From the NCBI GenBank assembly GCA_030038995.1, contig JASHQS010000077.1, forward strand, positions 1 through 36,667: a DNA stretch of 36,667 nt. The letters run 5' to 3'. Of the stretch, positions 23,369 to 32,339 are shown piece after piece. A model generated the notes under the pieces. It was not told the origin of the DNA. It saw nothing but the letters and a program-made list of their open reading frames with translations, and did no database searches. The stretch's first letter is position 1. Every line of letters begins with the position of its first letter. Origin of the DNA: Xanthobacteraceae bacterium (GTDB lineage Bacteria > Pseudomonadota > Alphaproteobacteria > Rhizobiales > Xanthobacteraceae). The position numbers and the translations under genes are program-made.

Positions 23369-26300
23369 TCAGTCGGTGCGAAAGATATTGAGCAGCGACG
23401 GCAGCGACGGCGGCGGCGCGGCGCGATGCGGGCTCGGCGCCGGGCTGCCTGCCGTCGCGGTGCTCTTGGCCGGATGCGGCGCGGCGCGCGAGTCGTTCGG
23501 TTTGATCGACGTCGGCGCCTGCACCGGATTGCCGGAACCCGAGTGATCGTCGTCCGGAACGAGCGGCGGCGCGGCGAGCGGCTGCAAACGCTCGAGCGCC
23601 GGCGCGCCCGCGGGCACACCGGACGCATTCGCCGGCACCGCCGATTCGACGACGCCGCCGGCGGGCGGCAAGCGCAAATCCGGCGCCTCCGGGTGCGGCG
23701 CCTGGGCGACGGCGCCTTGCTCGCGGTTCGCCTCGATCGCTTCGATGCGGCGGGTCTGCAGCTCGGTCGCGCGCAGCGTCAGCCAGCTCACCAGCGCCGA
23801 CATGTCGAGCGCGCGCGTGGGCGCGGCGAGCGGGCCCTTGAAGGCGACGGACAATTCCGGCCGTGTGGCGATCAGCGCAGTGGCGGGCGGCGCCTGCGAC
23901 AGCGTCAGCCGCGCGTCGATCGCGGCGGCGCCGAGATCGACGCCGCCATCGAGCGCCAGCTCGGCGCCGCGCTCGGTTTTGAGCACGACGTGATTGAGAT
24001 TGATGGCGCCGGCAGCGATCGTGACCGCCGCATTGCCCGCCGGCACCGTGACGCGGCCGTTCGCCAATGCGGCAGCCACCGCGGCTTGCACTTTGGCAAT
24101 GTCGATCGGCGCCGTCCGGCCGGCGGCCTGCAGCGCCGCCGTAAACGCTGCGGGGTCGAGACCGGCGAACTGCGCGTCCTTGACCGTCGCCGTGCCGTTG
24201 CCGTGCAGCGAGCCGATGACGCCGGCCGGCGTTGCGCCGAGGCCGTCGGCCTCGAGCGTCAGGCCGAGCTGCCCGCCGGCGACGTTCATGGCGGAACCCA
24301 AAAGAGTTGCGGCGGCGGCATCAGCGATCGCGATTTTCGCATGCGCGGCGAGCGCACCGGCATTGCGGCCAAACGCGAGCGTGGCGGTCAGGCGTCCGCC
24401 GGCAATGCTGCCGCTGACGTCGTCGAAGCTGATTGCGCTTGGTCGAAAATGCACGACGCCGCCGAGATCGCGCGCGATCAAAGCCGGCGTGAAAACGGCG
24501 CGGCCGAACTTGAATGCGACCGCTCCGCGCACCGCGCCGAAAGCGCCGGCGCCGATGGCGTTGCCGGACCATTCGGCGCCGCCTTGGCCGCTGCGCGGCA
24601 GCCCGAGCAGCATGGCGAAAATCCGCGGCGCATCGACCGTATCGGCATCGATGCGGCCATCGACGGCAATCGGGCCGACCAGATCGACCGCGACCTGCCC
24701 GTGCACCGACGCCTTGCCAACGGTGGCTGCCAGTTGGGTGAACGACAACTTGCTGCCATCGACCGCCAATGCAGCTTGCGCCGAGACCGGAACGGCAACG
24801 CCGGCCTGCCCCGTCATTATCCGGTGCAACGGCCGCAGATCGCCGGCGGCCGCCCGAATCTGCAGCCGTGCCGACGGGCTGCGCTCGCCATTGAGATGGA
24901 CCGAGCCGTGCACCGCGGCAGCCACGCCGCTGGCGCCGACTTTGCCGTCGATGCGAATGTCGCCGTTCAGCGGTCCCGCGGCCGACAGCGTCAATTGCCC
25001 GGGCAACTGATCGACGGCGATAAGGCGGTCGAGGCCGAGCAACGCCAGCAGCGCGCTGCCGTCGTCGGCGTCGAGCTTGCCGTCGATCTGCAGGGCCGCG
25101 GCGCCCAGATGGGAAGGCTCGCCGTTCGCCTTCCCCGTAATGGCAAGCCGCATGGCGGCGAGATCGCCGCTGACCGCAAGCGCGGCCGTGCTGCTGGCGC
25201 CCGCTGCGTGCTCGACGTCGAGCACTGCGTGCACCTTGGCGGGCGCCAAGCGGCCGGCAAGCCGGTGCAACGCCGCGGCGGCTTGCGGCGCGAATTTCGC
25301 CGCGATGTCGCTCAAGCCGTCGAGGGCGCCGGCGTCGAGATCGAGCGTCACCCGGCCGCGCGGCCGGGACGACAGTTCGTCGATGCGTCCGCCGATGTCG
25401 AGCCTGGCGCCGCCCAGGTCGCCGACCGAGAGCCGGTCTATCTGCAGCTTGCCGGCGTCGAACTTGACTTGGGTCAGGATCGACTTCGCTTCCACCCCGG
25501 CGAAGCTGGCGCGGCCGATAGCGAGCGCGAGGGTGGCTTCCTCGGGCAGCGCCAAACTCTCACCGCCCAGCGCCGACGTGACAAAGGTCCGGATCGCATC
25601 GACATCGAGCTCGGCCGCGCGCAGATCGGCATCGAGCCGCGCCGGGCGTTTCTCCGCCGGCCAATTGTAAGCAAAGCGGCCTTCGATCTTTTCGCGATCG
25701 AGTGCCGCGCTCAGATTGTCGATGGCGACCCGGTCGCTGGCGATGGTCACCTCGCCGCTGGCCGTCAGCGCCTTCGCCTCACCTGCGGCGGCGTCGCGAC
25801 CGGCGTCGCGGCCGTCGAGCCACGCCAGCAGCATGCCGGCGTCGGCCGAGGTCAGCGCCGCGGGACCCTTGAAGGCAAAATTCCGCGGCGTGCCGGAAAG
25901 CCGCCCGCTCAGACGAACCTCGGTCATGCCGGGGGCATGAAACTGCACGCCTTGGAGACCCCAACCCGTCTGGTCGAAATCGATCGCGCCACTGAGCGAC
26001 TCGATCGTGGCGCCGCCGATGGTGAGCGCGCCGATGCTGACCCCGATCCGCGCCGGCAGCGGCAGTTTGGCGTCGCCGGCAAACGCCTGCAGCACGTTGC
26101 GCAGAGCGACGAGCGGCGGCCGATCGGTGAGATCCGGATCGGCCAAGGCGCGGTCGAGATTGACCTGCATGGCCGCCACGTCGGCCTTAAGCTGCGGCTG
26201 CGGCCCGAAGGTCGCGGCGGCGCTGCCGCCGAGCGCGACCGCGCGCTCATCCGGTCCGTATTGGATCGCCAAATCCTTCAGCGATGCGGCATTCGGATTT

Positions 26301-27094
26301 ATGCGCAGCATTGCCGTCGCCCGCCACGGCTCGCTGACCACGCGCCGGCCGTTGGCGAGGGTGGCGCCGACCGGGCGCGCCAGGCTCATGGCGCCGACGA
26401 AAAGCGGCACGCCGTGATCGAACGACAGCGTGCCGTCGAACACGCTGGTGAGCGGCCGATCCGCCGGATCGACGTTGAGCCGTACTTTTATGCCGCCGCC
26501 GGCGGCGGCGTTGCCGAGAATGCGATAGCCGTACAGCGCGTCGCCGACCACCACGCCGCCTTCGCCGCTGAACGGGCCGGCAAACGAGCGGACATCGCCG
26601 TTGAAGTAAAGCTTTTGCAACGCAAGGCGCACCCCGGACGCCGCGTCGCGCAGCACCACGCGCCCGTCCTCGATGGCAAAGCGCGAGATCGACAGCGCCT
26701 GCGGGCGGAACGCCGGCGACAGTTTCGGCAAAGCGAGTGCGCCGGAGCGGTCGAGCGCGAGGTCGAGCTGCGGGGCAATCAGGCGCACCTCGGAGGCCTG
26801 CACCTTGCCGCGCAACAGCGGGCCGAGCGCCAGTTCGAGCTTGAGCGTGCCGGCGCGGAGCTGCGGCGCCTGGCCGGCCTCGCCGACCGCGACGTTACGC
26901 AAGGTGATCGAGGGCGACGGCAACAGCCGCGCGTCGATCGACCCGTTGACGCGCACGGCGAGCCCGGTGAGCCGGCTCGCCTCGCTCTCGATTGCGCCCC
27001 GGTAGTGATTCCAGTCGACCACCAGCGGCGCCACCAGCGCGGCGACGAGCGCCAGGATGACCGCGATTGCCAGTCCGAGCAGCGTCGTCTGCAC
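23369..27094 (-). CDS. AsmA family protein, very large
   Basis: A 1241-residue protein with an N-terminal membrane anchor (residues 5-27) and the AsmA start pattern LVVDWNHYRGAIESEASRLTGLAVRVNGSIDARLLPSPSITLRNV. The rest is a long series of beta-strand repeats of the AsmA type, including a second AsmA-like region (VVHFRPSAISFDDVSGSIAGGRLTATL, about residue 890). This architecture belongs to the bridge-like proteins of the Gram-negative periplasm thought to move phospholipids to the outer membrane or affect its assembly. The C-terminal 130 residues are Pro/Ala-rich. It stands alone, convergent with the fumC operon. Confidence 0.92.
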   Translation of the reverse strand: MQTTLLGLAIAVILALVAALVAPLVVDWNHYRGAIESEASRLTGLAVRVNGSIDARLLPSPSITLRNVAVGEAGQAPQLRAGTLKLELALGPLLRGKVQASEVRLIAPQLDLALDRSGALALPKLSPAFRPQALSISRFAIEDGRVVLRDAASGVRLALQKLYFNGDVRSFAGPFSGEGGVVVGDALYGYRILGNAAAGGGIKVRLNVDPADRPLTSVFDGTLSFDHGVPLFVGAMSLARPVGATLANGRRVVSEPWRATAMLRINPNAASLKDLAIQYGPDERAVALGGSAAATFGPQPQLKADVAAMQVNLDRALADPDLTDRPPLVALRNVLQAFAGDAKLPLPARIGVSIGALTIGGATIESLSGAIDFDQTGWGLQGVQFHAPGMTEVRLSGRLSGTPRNFAFKGPAALTSADAGMLLAWLDGRDAGRDAAAGEAKALTASGEVTIASDRVAIDNLSAALDREKIEGRFAYNWPAEKRPARLDADLRAAELDVDAIRTFVTSALGGESLALPEEATLALAIGRASFAGVEAKSILTQVKFDAGKLQIDRLSVGDLGGARLDIGGRIDELSSRPRGRVTLDLDAGALDGLSDIAAKFAPQAAAALHRLAGRLAPAKVHAVLDVEHAAGASSTAALAVSGDLAAMRLAITGKANGEPSHLGAAALQIDGKLDADDGSALLALLGLDRLIAVDQLPGQLTLSAAGPLNGDIRIDGKVGASGVAAAVHGSVHLNGERSPSARLQIRAAAGDLRPLHRIMTGQAGVAVPVSAQAALAVDGSKLSFTQLAATVGKASVHGQVAVDLVGPIAVDGRIDADTVDAPRIFAMLLGLPRSGQGGAEWSGNAIGAGAFGAVRGAVAFKFGRAVFTPALIARDLGGVVHFRPSAISFDDVSGSIAGGRLTATLAFGRNAGALAAHAKIAIADAAAATLLGSAMNVAGGQLGLTLEADGLGATPAGVIGSLHGNGTATVKDAQFAGLDPAAFTAALQAAGRTAPIDIAKVQAAVAAALANGRVTVPAGNAAVTIAAGAINLNHVVLKTERGAELALDGGVDLGAAAIDARLTLSQAPPATALIATRPELSVAFKGPLAAPTRALDMSALVSWLTLRATELQTRRIEAIEANREQGAVAQAPHPEAPDLRLPPAGGVVESAVPANASGVPAGAPALERLQPLAAPPLVPDDDHSGSGNPVQAPTSIKPNDSRAAPHPAKSTATAGSPAPSPHRAAPPPSLPSLLNIFRTD

Positions 27095-27430
27095 GGCGCC
27101 TCCGAGCGTCGCTTGCTGATGCGAATCCGCGTGCTTGCCGGCCGAGCCTAAGCCAGACCGCGACGCTTTGCACGTTCCACGCTACCGGGCTCTATCCAGC
27201 ACCACTGGGCGCTGCCGAGCGCCGCCGGCCCGCGAACGGAGCGGCCACATGCCCCTCGCTTGCTGCTTGTGCGCGGGCTTCGGGGCTATTCTATGTCGCA
27301 GACAAGCGGCGCCATTGCCTGGATGGCGTTTTCCCGCTCATTATCCCGCCCCGCGGGCATTGGTCCGGGATGCCCCGCATCCCGTTCGCTCCCGGATGGG
27401 GCGATTTTGCTACACGCCCTGGGAGACCGA
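27095..27430. other. Intergenic region between divergent AsmA-like and MgtC genes
   Basis: About 336 bases without a gene that I would defend. Frames through it lack coding character. It must carry two promoters; I see no convincing one. I looked for a Mg2+-sensing leader of the mgtC type and saw no such structure. Confidence 0.45.
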
Positions 27431-28138
27431 ATGGCAGGAATGCCGGTCAATATCGGTTGGGGCGACATCGCGTTACGGCTCGGCCTGACCGTCATCGCGG
27501 GAATCCTCATCGGCTACAATCGCACCGAACACGGCAAGGCCGCCGGATTGCGCACGACGCTGTTGGTCTGTCTCGCCGCCTCGGTCGCGATGATCCAGGT
27601 CAACCTTTTGCTGCCGATGGCCGGGCGGGCGGCCAACTCCTTCGTCATGAACGATTTGATGCGCCTGCCGCTCGGTATCCTGACCGGCGTCGGCTTCATC
27701 GGCGGCGGCGCGATCATCCGCCGCGACAACATCGTGGTCGGGGTGACCACCGCGGCGACGCTGTGGTACGTCACGGTTATCGGTCTGTGTCTGGGCGGCG
27801 GCCAGATCGCGCTCGGCATAGCGGCGACCGTTCTGGGGATCGCCGCACTTTGGCTGCTGCAATGGTTCGAGTTGCGGATGCGCCGAGAGCGGCTGGCGAC
27901 GCTGTCCATCGCATGGCAAGGCGACGGCCTGAGCGAGCAGACGATCCGCGACCGGTTGGAGGCGGCGGGATTGCGCGTCGCCGGCACGCGCCTGACGTTG
28001 TCCGCCTCCAGAGCACGGCGCGAACTCGTATTCGAGATTCTCGAATTCTCTCCCCTGTACGATTCCGCCGTGCCGACGGTCTGCCAAACGCTCGCCAGCG
28101 AACCCGGCGTCATCAAGCTCGCCTGGCGGCGCCCATAG
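27431..28138 (+). CDS. MgtC/SapB family membrane protein
   Basis: A 235-residue protein with the MgtC core: GWGDIALRLGLTVIAGILIGYNRTEHGKAAGLRTTLLVCLAAS, then MRLPLGILTGVGFIGGGAIIRRDNIVVGVTTAATLW, with about four to five membrane helices in the first 150 residues. A cytosolic ACT-like domain of about 80 residues ends it. Members are linked to growth at low Mg2+ and to control of membrane ATP synthase in pathogens; the role in this organism is open. I chose the ATG at 27431 because GGGAGA lies 4 bases before it; the second ATG 9 bases on also fits. Confidence 0.9.
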   Translation: MAGMPVNIGWGDIALRLGLTVIAGILIGYNRTEHGKAAGLRTTLLVCLAASVAMIQVNLLLPMAGRAANSFVMNDLMRLPLGILTGVGFIGGGAIIRRDNIVVGVTTAATLWYVTVIGLCLGGGQIALGIAATVLGIAALWLLQWFELRMRRERLATLSIAWQGDGLSEQTIRDRLEAAGLRVAGTRLTLSASRARRELVFEILEFSPLYDSAVPTVCQTLASEPGVIKLAWRRP

Positions 28139-28433
28139 TACGGTGCGCCTCGCCTGCCGCGCTGGTTGCCGCGGATTATTATTGCAGCGTGCCGACCGAG
28201 CTGTCGGCCGCAGCCGTCGCGCGCCGTGACAATCTGCACGGCAAGCGGATAACGGCAAAGCCCGGAGCCGAGGCGGAAAGGCGTCATGTGCCGTCCACTG
28301 CGGCGCGGGCTGCATTTATGGCTTACGGCCCCGACCCGGACGATAGCGGGCCTGCAGTGGCTCTCGCTGGTTTTTGGAGAAGCTCTCGACGCCGCCCCTG
28401 GCGAGCGAATCTGATCAACGGGAAGGCTCGATA
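28139..28433. other. Intergenic region between convergent genes
   Basis: About 295 bases between the MgtC gene and the next minus-strand gene. No T-tailed hairpin, repeat or credible small gene was seen. Confidence 0.4.
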
Positions 28434-29111
28434 CTATGGGTTTTGCTGAACTCCGCCTGCCGTCCGTTGCCGCCGCAACTGCGCGGCAATGCGCAACAGC
28501 GCGCCGCCGACGAGCATGATGACGAACGGTAGATAGGTCAGCGGATATTTGTCCGGGCCGTTCGCCTGCAGCGGTTCGACGATGAAATCGACGGCAAAGA
28601 CCAGCGCGATATACTGCATCGCGGCTTCGCACGCGATACGCCATGCGCGCGGCCCGAGCCAATCGCGCAGCCGCGGCAGCGACAACAGCGCAAGCGCATA
28701 CGTGCACGCCACGCCGGCCCAGAACAACAGCATGGGCGTGCGCTGATCGGCGGCGACGGCCATGAGCCGGAGCACCAGTCCGACGTGAACGCCGAGCGCC
28801 GCCGCGAAGGCAAGACCGAACGCGCGCCCCTGGCGCGTCAAAACCGCAAAGCGCGGGCCGCAAAATCTCGTCAGCGCGCTGCCCGCGTAAGCCGGCCAGA
28901 ACAACAAGAAACACCAGCGCGCCGTCACCCGCAGAGCCAGCGCCGTGCCGTGTTCGCCGGCGCCCGCGACGGCGAGGACGATTGCGGCCAGCGCCAACGA
29001 CACCGCAAATCCCGCCGCCATCCAGTAGCCGACCGCCGGCAGCACGCCGGCCGGGCGCGATGCGGGAGGCCGGTCCGAGGAACCGCTGAGCTGCGACGCG
29101 CGCGCCGTCAT
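28434..29111 (-). CDS. Membrane protein resembling ferric-reductase-like transmembrane proteins
   Basis: A protein of 225 residues with about six hydrophobic helices. Order and spacing recall the ferric-reductase-like (MsrQ/YedZ) domain: LTRFCGPRFAVLTRQGRAFGLAFAAALGVHVGLVLRL in front, and LPRLRDWLGPRAWRIACEAAMQYIALVFAVDFI where that family has its Arg-rich loop and paired His. In the second segment the usual His residues are not there (MQYIALVF), so heme binding as in MsrQ is doubtful. The start is open between ATG 29111 and GTG 29126. No partner gene such as msrP is near. Confidence 0.65.
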   Translation of the reverse strand: MTARASQLSGSSDRPPASRPAGVLPAVGYWMAAGFAVSLALAAIVLAVAGAGEHGTALALRVTARWCFLLFWPAYAGSALTRFCGPRFAVLTRQGRAFGLAFAAALGVHVGLVLRLMAVAADQRTPMLLFWAGVACTYALALLSLPRLRDWLGPRAWRIACEAAMQYIALVFAVDFIVEPLQANGPDKYPLTYLPFVIMLVGGALLRIAAQLRRQRTAGGVQQNP

Positions 29112-29499
29112 GTTGGTTGCGCTCACGGGGCTTTTGCTCCGCCTCGAGGAGACCCGGTGACGGCGGCCAGTCAAGCGCGAGCGCGCGGTAACCTAAACTC
29201 GCAACCTAGCGCATGTTCCGCTCCGATCGAATCGCGACTCCTCGGTTCGTCATTGCCGGGCTTGACCCGGCAATCCATGCTGCGTCGGGGCTGCATGGAT
29301 GCGCGGGTCAAGCCCGCGCATGACGGGGAAGTGGCGCTACATGAGCGGGATCTGCTCTAGACGGCGCCAATATGGCAGATGCGACATGATCGGCGCCAAC
29401 GCCCCATAATGCCCCATGTCGACAGATGCTTGCGAAATCTACGGCAGCCCGATTTGGCGCATTCCCCGGCGATGTCGAATCGTCATTGCGTTGGAGTCT
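29112..29499. other. Intergenic region with a palindromic repeat
   Basis: About 390 bases between two minus-strand genes. The middle holds the repeat described at 29248-29325. Around it I see no gene, and no clear promoter for the gene at 28434-29111. Confidence 0.45.
29248..29325. repeat. Palindromic repeat (cgtcattgccgggcttgacccggcaat type)
   Basis: cgtcattgccgggcttgaccc and gggtcaagcccgcgcatgacg are inverted arms; each also contains its own small palindrome around 'gcttgac'. The centre is atccatgc...gcatggat. This family is very common between genes in Bradyrhizobiaceae-like genomes. Confidence 0.75.
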
Positions 29500-29904
29500 T
29501 CACTGTCTGGCGGCGAGCCGCCACCAGTACATCAACGAATAGACGACGTAGGGAATAGCCAGGATCGGGAACACCCACACCAGCCAGAGCGGAATCTTTT
29601 TGGTGATACGCTCGGGAATGAGCATGGCGACAATGCCAAGCGCGGCAGCGATGATGATGGTCGTCAACGTCCAGCCGTACCAAAGCATGTTCGGCCCCGA
29701 GTTGGGGCGCGCCGCCTCAAGTCCCCAGACCAGGCGTTCGATCGCCGGCCAATACGTGACAAGCGGATAGTTGAGATGTTGGATCACGCAATAAATTACG
29801 GGGCCGGAAATGGAAAAGGTTATGGCGAACGCCCGGAATTTGCTTGACCTCGCCAACGACGATGTGGGTTGCGTCATGACGGGTGCGGTTGTGGTCGTGC
29901 TCAT
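29500..29904 (-). CDS. Membrane protein of unknown function, second of a pair
   Basis: A 134-residue protein with three hydrophobic helices (about 30-50, 75-97 and 105-127) after a Thr/Ser-rich start (MSTTTTAPVMTQPTSS). I do not recognise the family. Its ATG overlaps the stop of the preceding gene by four bases (ATGA at 29901-29904), so the two are translated together and probably form one membrane complex. Aromatic residues near the helix ends (VIYCVIQHLNYPLVTYW, YSLMYWWRL) fit an inner-membrane protein. Confidence 0.75.
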   Translation of the reverse strand: MSTTTTAPVMTQPTSSLARSSKFRAFAITFSISGPVIYCVIQHLNYPLVTYWPAIERLVWGLEAARPNSGPNMLWYGWTLTTIIIAAALGIVAMLIPERITKKIPLWLVWVFPILAIPYVVYSLMYWWRLAARQ

Positions 29905-30392
29905 GACGCGAACCCCCGGGTGTTGTTGAGGACATGGCCGACGATGAAGAGGAACCAGACCATGGCGGCAAGCACCAGGGTCACGCCCTTGCGGGCGTTG
30001 TCGTATTCCGGGTTTTGGGCATTTTTCCAAAAGTACCAATAAGCCGGCAGCAGAACCAAGCCTAGCGATGCGACATGCTCCTTGAAGTCGAAGAATCCTC
30101 CGGTCTTGTAGTAATGCTGAGCCTCGAGCGGAATCCGGATGGCGATGCGATACTGCGTATAAATGAATGAGCCTATGAGGAAGGTGATCACATAGAGCAC
30201 GCAGACCGCCGTGGCGTATCCGGCAGCGGGCACCGCGCGAAAGCGGCTTACGATCCCTGCCGCCGGCTTGCGGACCGGCAGCGCCACCGCCATTGCCTGG
30301 TGCGTGAGCGCGCCGAGGAGGCCCAACGCACAGATGAGATGCACGAAGAGCCAGAGGGTCCAAAACGTGTTCGTGGAAATAAGGCTTCGCAT
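29901..30392 (-). CDS. Four-helix membrane protein, possibly b-cytochrome-like
   Basis: A 163-residue protein with four hydrophobic helices and several His within or beside them: FVHLICALGLLGALTHQAMAV in helix 1 and the loop after it, EHVASLGLVLL in helix 3 and FIVGHVLNN at the end of helix 4. Such His placement recalls small heme-binding membrane proteins, but I cannot name a family. GGGGAAG precedes the ATG at 30390-30392. It overlaps the next gene by four bases and follows the FAD-dehydrogenase gene by 146 bases on the same strand, so it may take electrons from that enzyme. This last point is inference. Confidence 0.75.
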   Translation of the reverse strand: MRSLISTNTFWTLWLFVHLICALGLLGALTHQAMAVALPVRKPAAGIVSRFRAVPAAGYATAVCVLYVITFLIGSFIYTQYRIAIRIPLEAQHYYKTGGFFDFKEHVASLGLVLLPAYWYFWKNAQNPEYDNARKGVTLVLAAMVWFLFIVGHVLNNTRGFAS

Positions 30393-30538
30393 TGGCGCTT
30401 CCCCGTTCCTTCGGTCGCCCCCGGCCAACGGCGGCACATCCGCGCTGCAGACCCGCATCCTTGCGCTTGGTGCCTGACCGGCAGCTTATCGCGGGCCTGA
30501 GCGTCAGACAATTCACCGCCGCGCTCGGAAAGCGGCAT

Positions 30539-31972
30539 TTAGCAATGGGCAGCCTCGCCGAGAGCGACGATCTTGCCCGGGTTGAGAATGTCGAGCGGGT
30601 CGAGGGCGCGCTTGAGCGCCCGCATGGCGGCAAGCGCCGGCTCGCCGTGCTCGGCTTTGAGATACTTCATCTTGCCCTGGCCGACGCCGTGCTCGCCGGT
30701 GCAGGTGCCGTCCATGGCGAGCGCCCGTTCGACCAGCCGCTCCAGCAAGCTTTTGGCGCGCACCACCTCGTCGGCATCGGCGAGATCGACCATCAGCGAC
30801 AGGTGGAAATTGCCGTCGCCGACATGGCCGAGGATCGGCGCGACGAGGCCGCTCTCCTCGATGTCGCGCTGGGTCTCGCGCACGCAATCGGCGAGTCGCG
30901 AGATCGGCACGCAGACATCGGAGGCGACCGCCTGCGCGCCGGGCCGCAGCGCGCGCGCCGCCCAATAGGCGTCGTGGCGCGCCTGCCACAGCCGGGTGCG
31001 GTCTTCGGCGTGCACCGCCCAGTCGAACGGGCCGCCGCCAAGCTCTTTGGCGATCTCGCCGAAACGCTCGGACTGTTCGGCGACGCCGGCATCGGTGCCG
31101 TGAAATTCGACGAACAAAACCGGCTGCTCGGGCAGCGACAGTTTTGAATAAAGATTGCAGGCGTGCACCTGCGGCCCGTCGAGCAGCTCGATGCGCGCCA
31201 CCGGAATGCCGGACTGGATGGTGAGGATGGTCGCCTGGCAGGCGGCCTCGACCGACGGAAACGGGCAGACGCCCGAGGCGATCGCCTCGGGAATGCCGGA
31301 AAGGCGCAAGGTCAGCCTGGTGATGATGCCGAGCGTGCCCTCGGAGCCGACCAAAAGCCGCGTCAGGTCGTAGCCGGCCGAGGATTTTTTCGCCCGCCGC
31401 CCGGTCGTCATCACCTCGCCATTGGCGAGCACGACTTTGAGCGCCAGCACATTATCCTTCATGGTGCCGTAGCGCACCGCGTTGGTGCCGGAGCAGCGGG
31501 TCGCCGCCATGCCGCCGAGCGAGGCGTCAGCGCCCGGATCGATCGGGAAGAACACGCCCTGATCGCGCAAATGCTCGTTGAGCTGCTTTCTGGTGATGCC
31601 GGGCTCGACCACGCAGTCGAGGTCTTCGGCGTGGACGGCGAGCACGCGGTTCATGTCGCGGAAATCGAGCGAAATGCCGCCGCGCGGCGCGTTGACCTGA
31701 CCCTCCAGCGAAGTGCCGGTGCCGAACGCGATCACCGGCACGCGTGCGGCGGCGCACAGCCGGACCACCTCCTGCACGTCCTCCGTGCTTTGGGGACACA
31801 CAACCGCATCGGGCGGCTGGTTGTCGATCCAGGTCACCGTGTTGGCATGCTGCTCGCATACCGCGCGCGAGGTCACCAGCCGGTTGCCGAATTTTTGCGC
31901 GAGCTTGGCGATGACGGCCTCGACCGCCTTGCGGTCGCCGCTGCCGCGTTCCGCCCTTTCAGCCACTGCCAT
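30539..31972 (-). CDS. FAD-linked D-lactate/2-hydroxyacid dehydrogenase
   Basis: A 477-residue flavoprotein of the GlcD/LDHD family. The PCMH-type FAD domain is at the N-terminus (PQSTEDVQEVVRLCAA, PVIAFGTGTSLEGQ, then PGADASLGGMAATRCSGTNA and GSEGTLGIITRLTLRL). The C-terminal domain carries the family's GHVGDGNFHLSLM and CTGEHGVGQGKMKYL near residues 390 and 440. The His pairs in those two motifs bind metal or substrate in relatives. It likely oxidises D-lactate or a similar 2-hydroxyacid and passes electrons to the membrane; the true substrate cannot be told from sequence. The start at 31970-31972 has GGGCAGG before it. Confidence 0.93.
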   Translation of the reverse strand: MAVAERAERGSGDRKAVEAVIAKLAQKFGNRLVTSRAVCEQHANTVTWIDNQPPDAVVCPQSTEDVQEVVRLCAAARVPVIAFGTGTSLEGQVNAPRGGISLDFRDMNRVLAVHAEDLDCVVEPGITRKQLNEHLRDQGVFFPIDPGADASLGGMAATRCSGTNAVRYGTMKDNVLALKVVLANGEVMTTGRRAKKSSAGYDLTRLLVGSEGTLGIITRLTLRLSGIPEAIASGVCPFPSVEAACQATILTIQSGIPVARIELLDGPQVHACNLYSKLSLPEQPVLFVEFHGTDAGVAEQSERFGEIAKELGGGPFDWAVHAEDRTRLWQARHDAYWAARALRPGAQAVASDVCVPISRLADCVRETQRDIEESGLVAPILGHVGDGNFHLSLMVDLADADEVVRAKSLLERLVERALAMDGTCTGEHGVGQGKMKYLKAEHGEPALAAMRALKRALDPLDILNPGKIVALGEAAHC

Positions 31973-32339
31973 CGCCTGCCCTTTAAGCCTGCCAGACCTG
32001 AACCAAACTGGCGGTTGGCGGCGGGCGGGTCAAGTTGACCGTCATCCTGAGGTGCTCGCCCGCAGGGCGAGCCGCGAAGGATGCGGCCGAGGTGCAACCG
32101 AAATCGGGCTTGCCCGATTTCGGCAGATTTAGTGTCCAAATCGGCTATAGCCGATTTGGATGCCGTCGTCCTTCGAGGCTCGGCGCGGAGCTTGTCATCG
32201 GGCCGGCCGAAGGCCGGACCCGTTGGCGCCGAGCGCCTCAGGATGACGGATCATAAGTCTCCGGGAAAACTGGAATTTGCGCATTCCTGCCGCATCACGT
32301 GCTAATAACGTTCGCGCTGTCGCCGTCCCGGAAAGCCCC
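31973..32339. other. Intergenic region between divergent genes, filled by a repeat
   Basis: Of about 367 bases, 209 (32041-32249) are the repeat listed separately. Only about 67 and 90 bases remain on the two sides for the promoters of the dehydrogenase and thioesterase genes. I see no clear promoter hexamers. Confidence 0.45.
32041..32249. repeat. Composite palindromic repeat (gtcatcctgagg ... cctcaggatgac)
   Basis: Outer arms gtcatcctgaggtgctcgcc and gcgccgagcgcctcaggatgac face each other. Inside are aggatgcggccgagg / cgtccttcgaggctcgg and two strong small palindromes: gaaatcgggcttgcccgatttc (about 32100-32121) and ccaaatcggctatagccgat with its end ttgg (about 32136-32159). It has the form of a non-autonomous element and a family I know from this order. 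Confidence 0.75.

Noticed and set aside
23201-27151. A 1316-codon open frame on the plus strand opposite the AsmA-like gene
   Set aside because: It is the mirror of a GC-rich coding strand: Arg/Asp/His/Gly-rich with no domain. The AsmA pattern and membrane anchor are on the minus strand.
27250-27430. Mg2+ riboswitch or leader before the MgtC gene
   Set aside because: No conserved stem or short Pro-rich frame could be recognised.
29500-30633. One 377-codon gene on the minus strand
   Set aside because: Only the last 134 codons are protein-like; the rest reads the upstream membrane gene out of frame. An ATGA overlap marks the real start at 29904.
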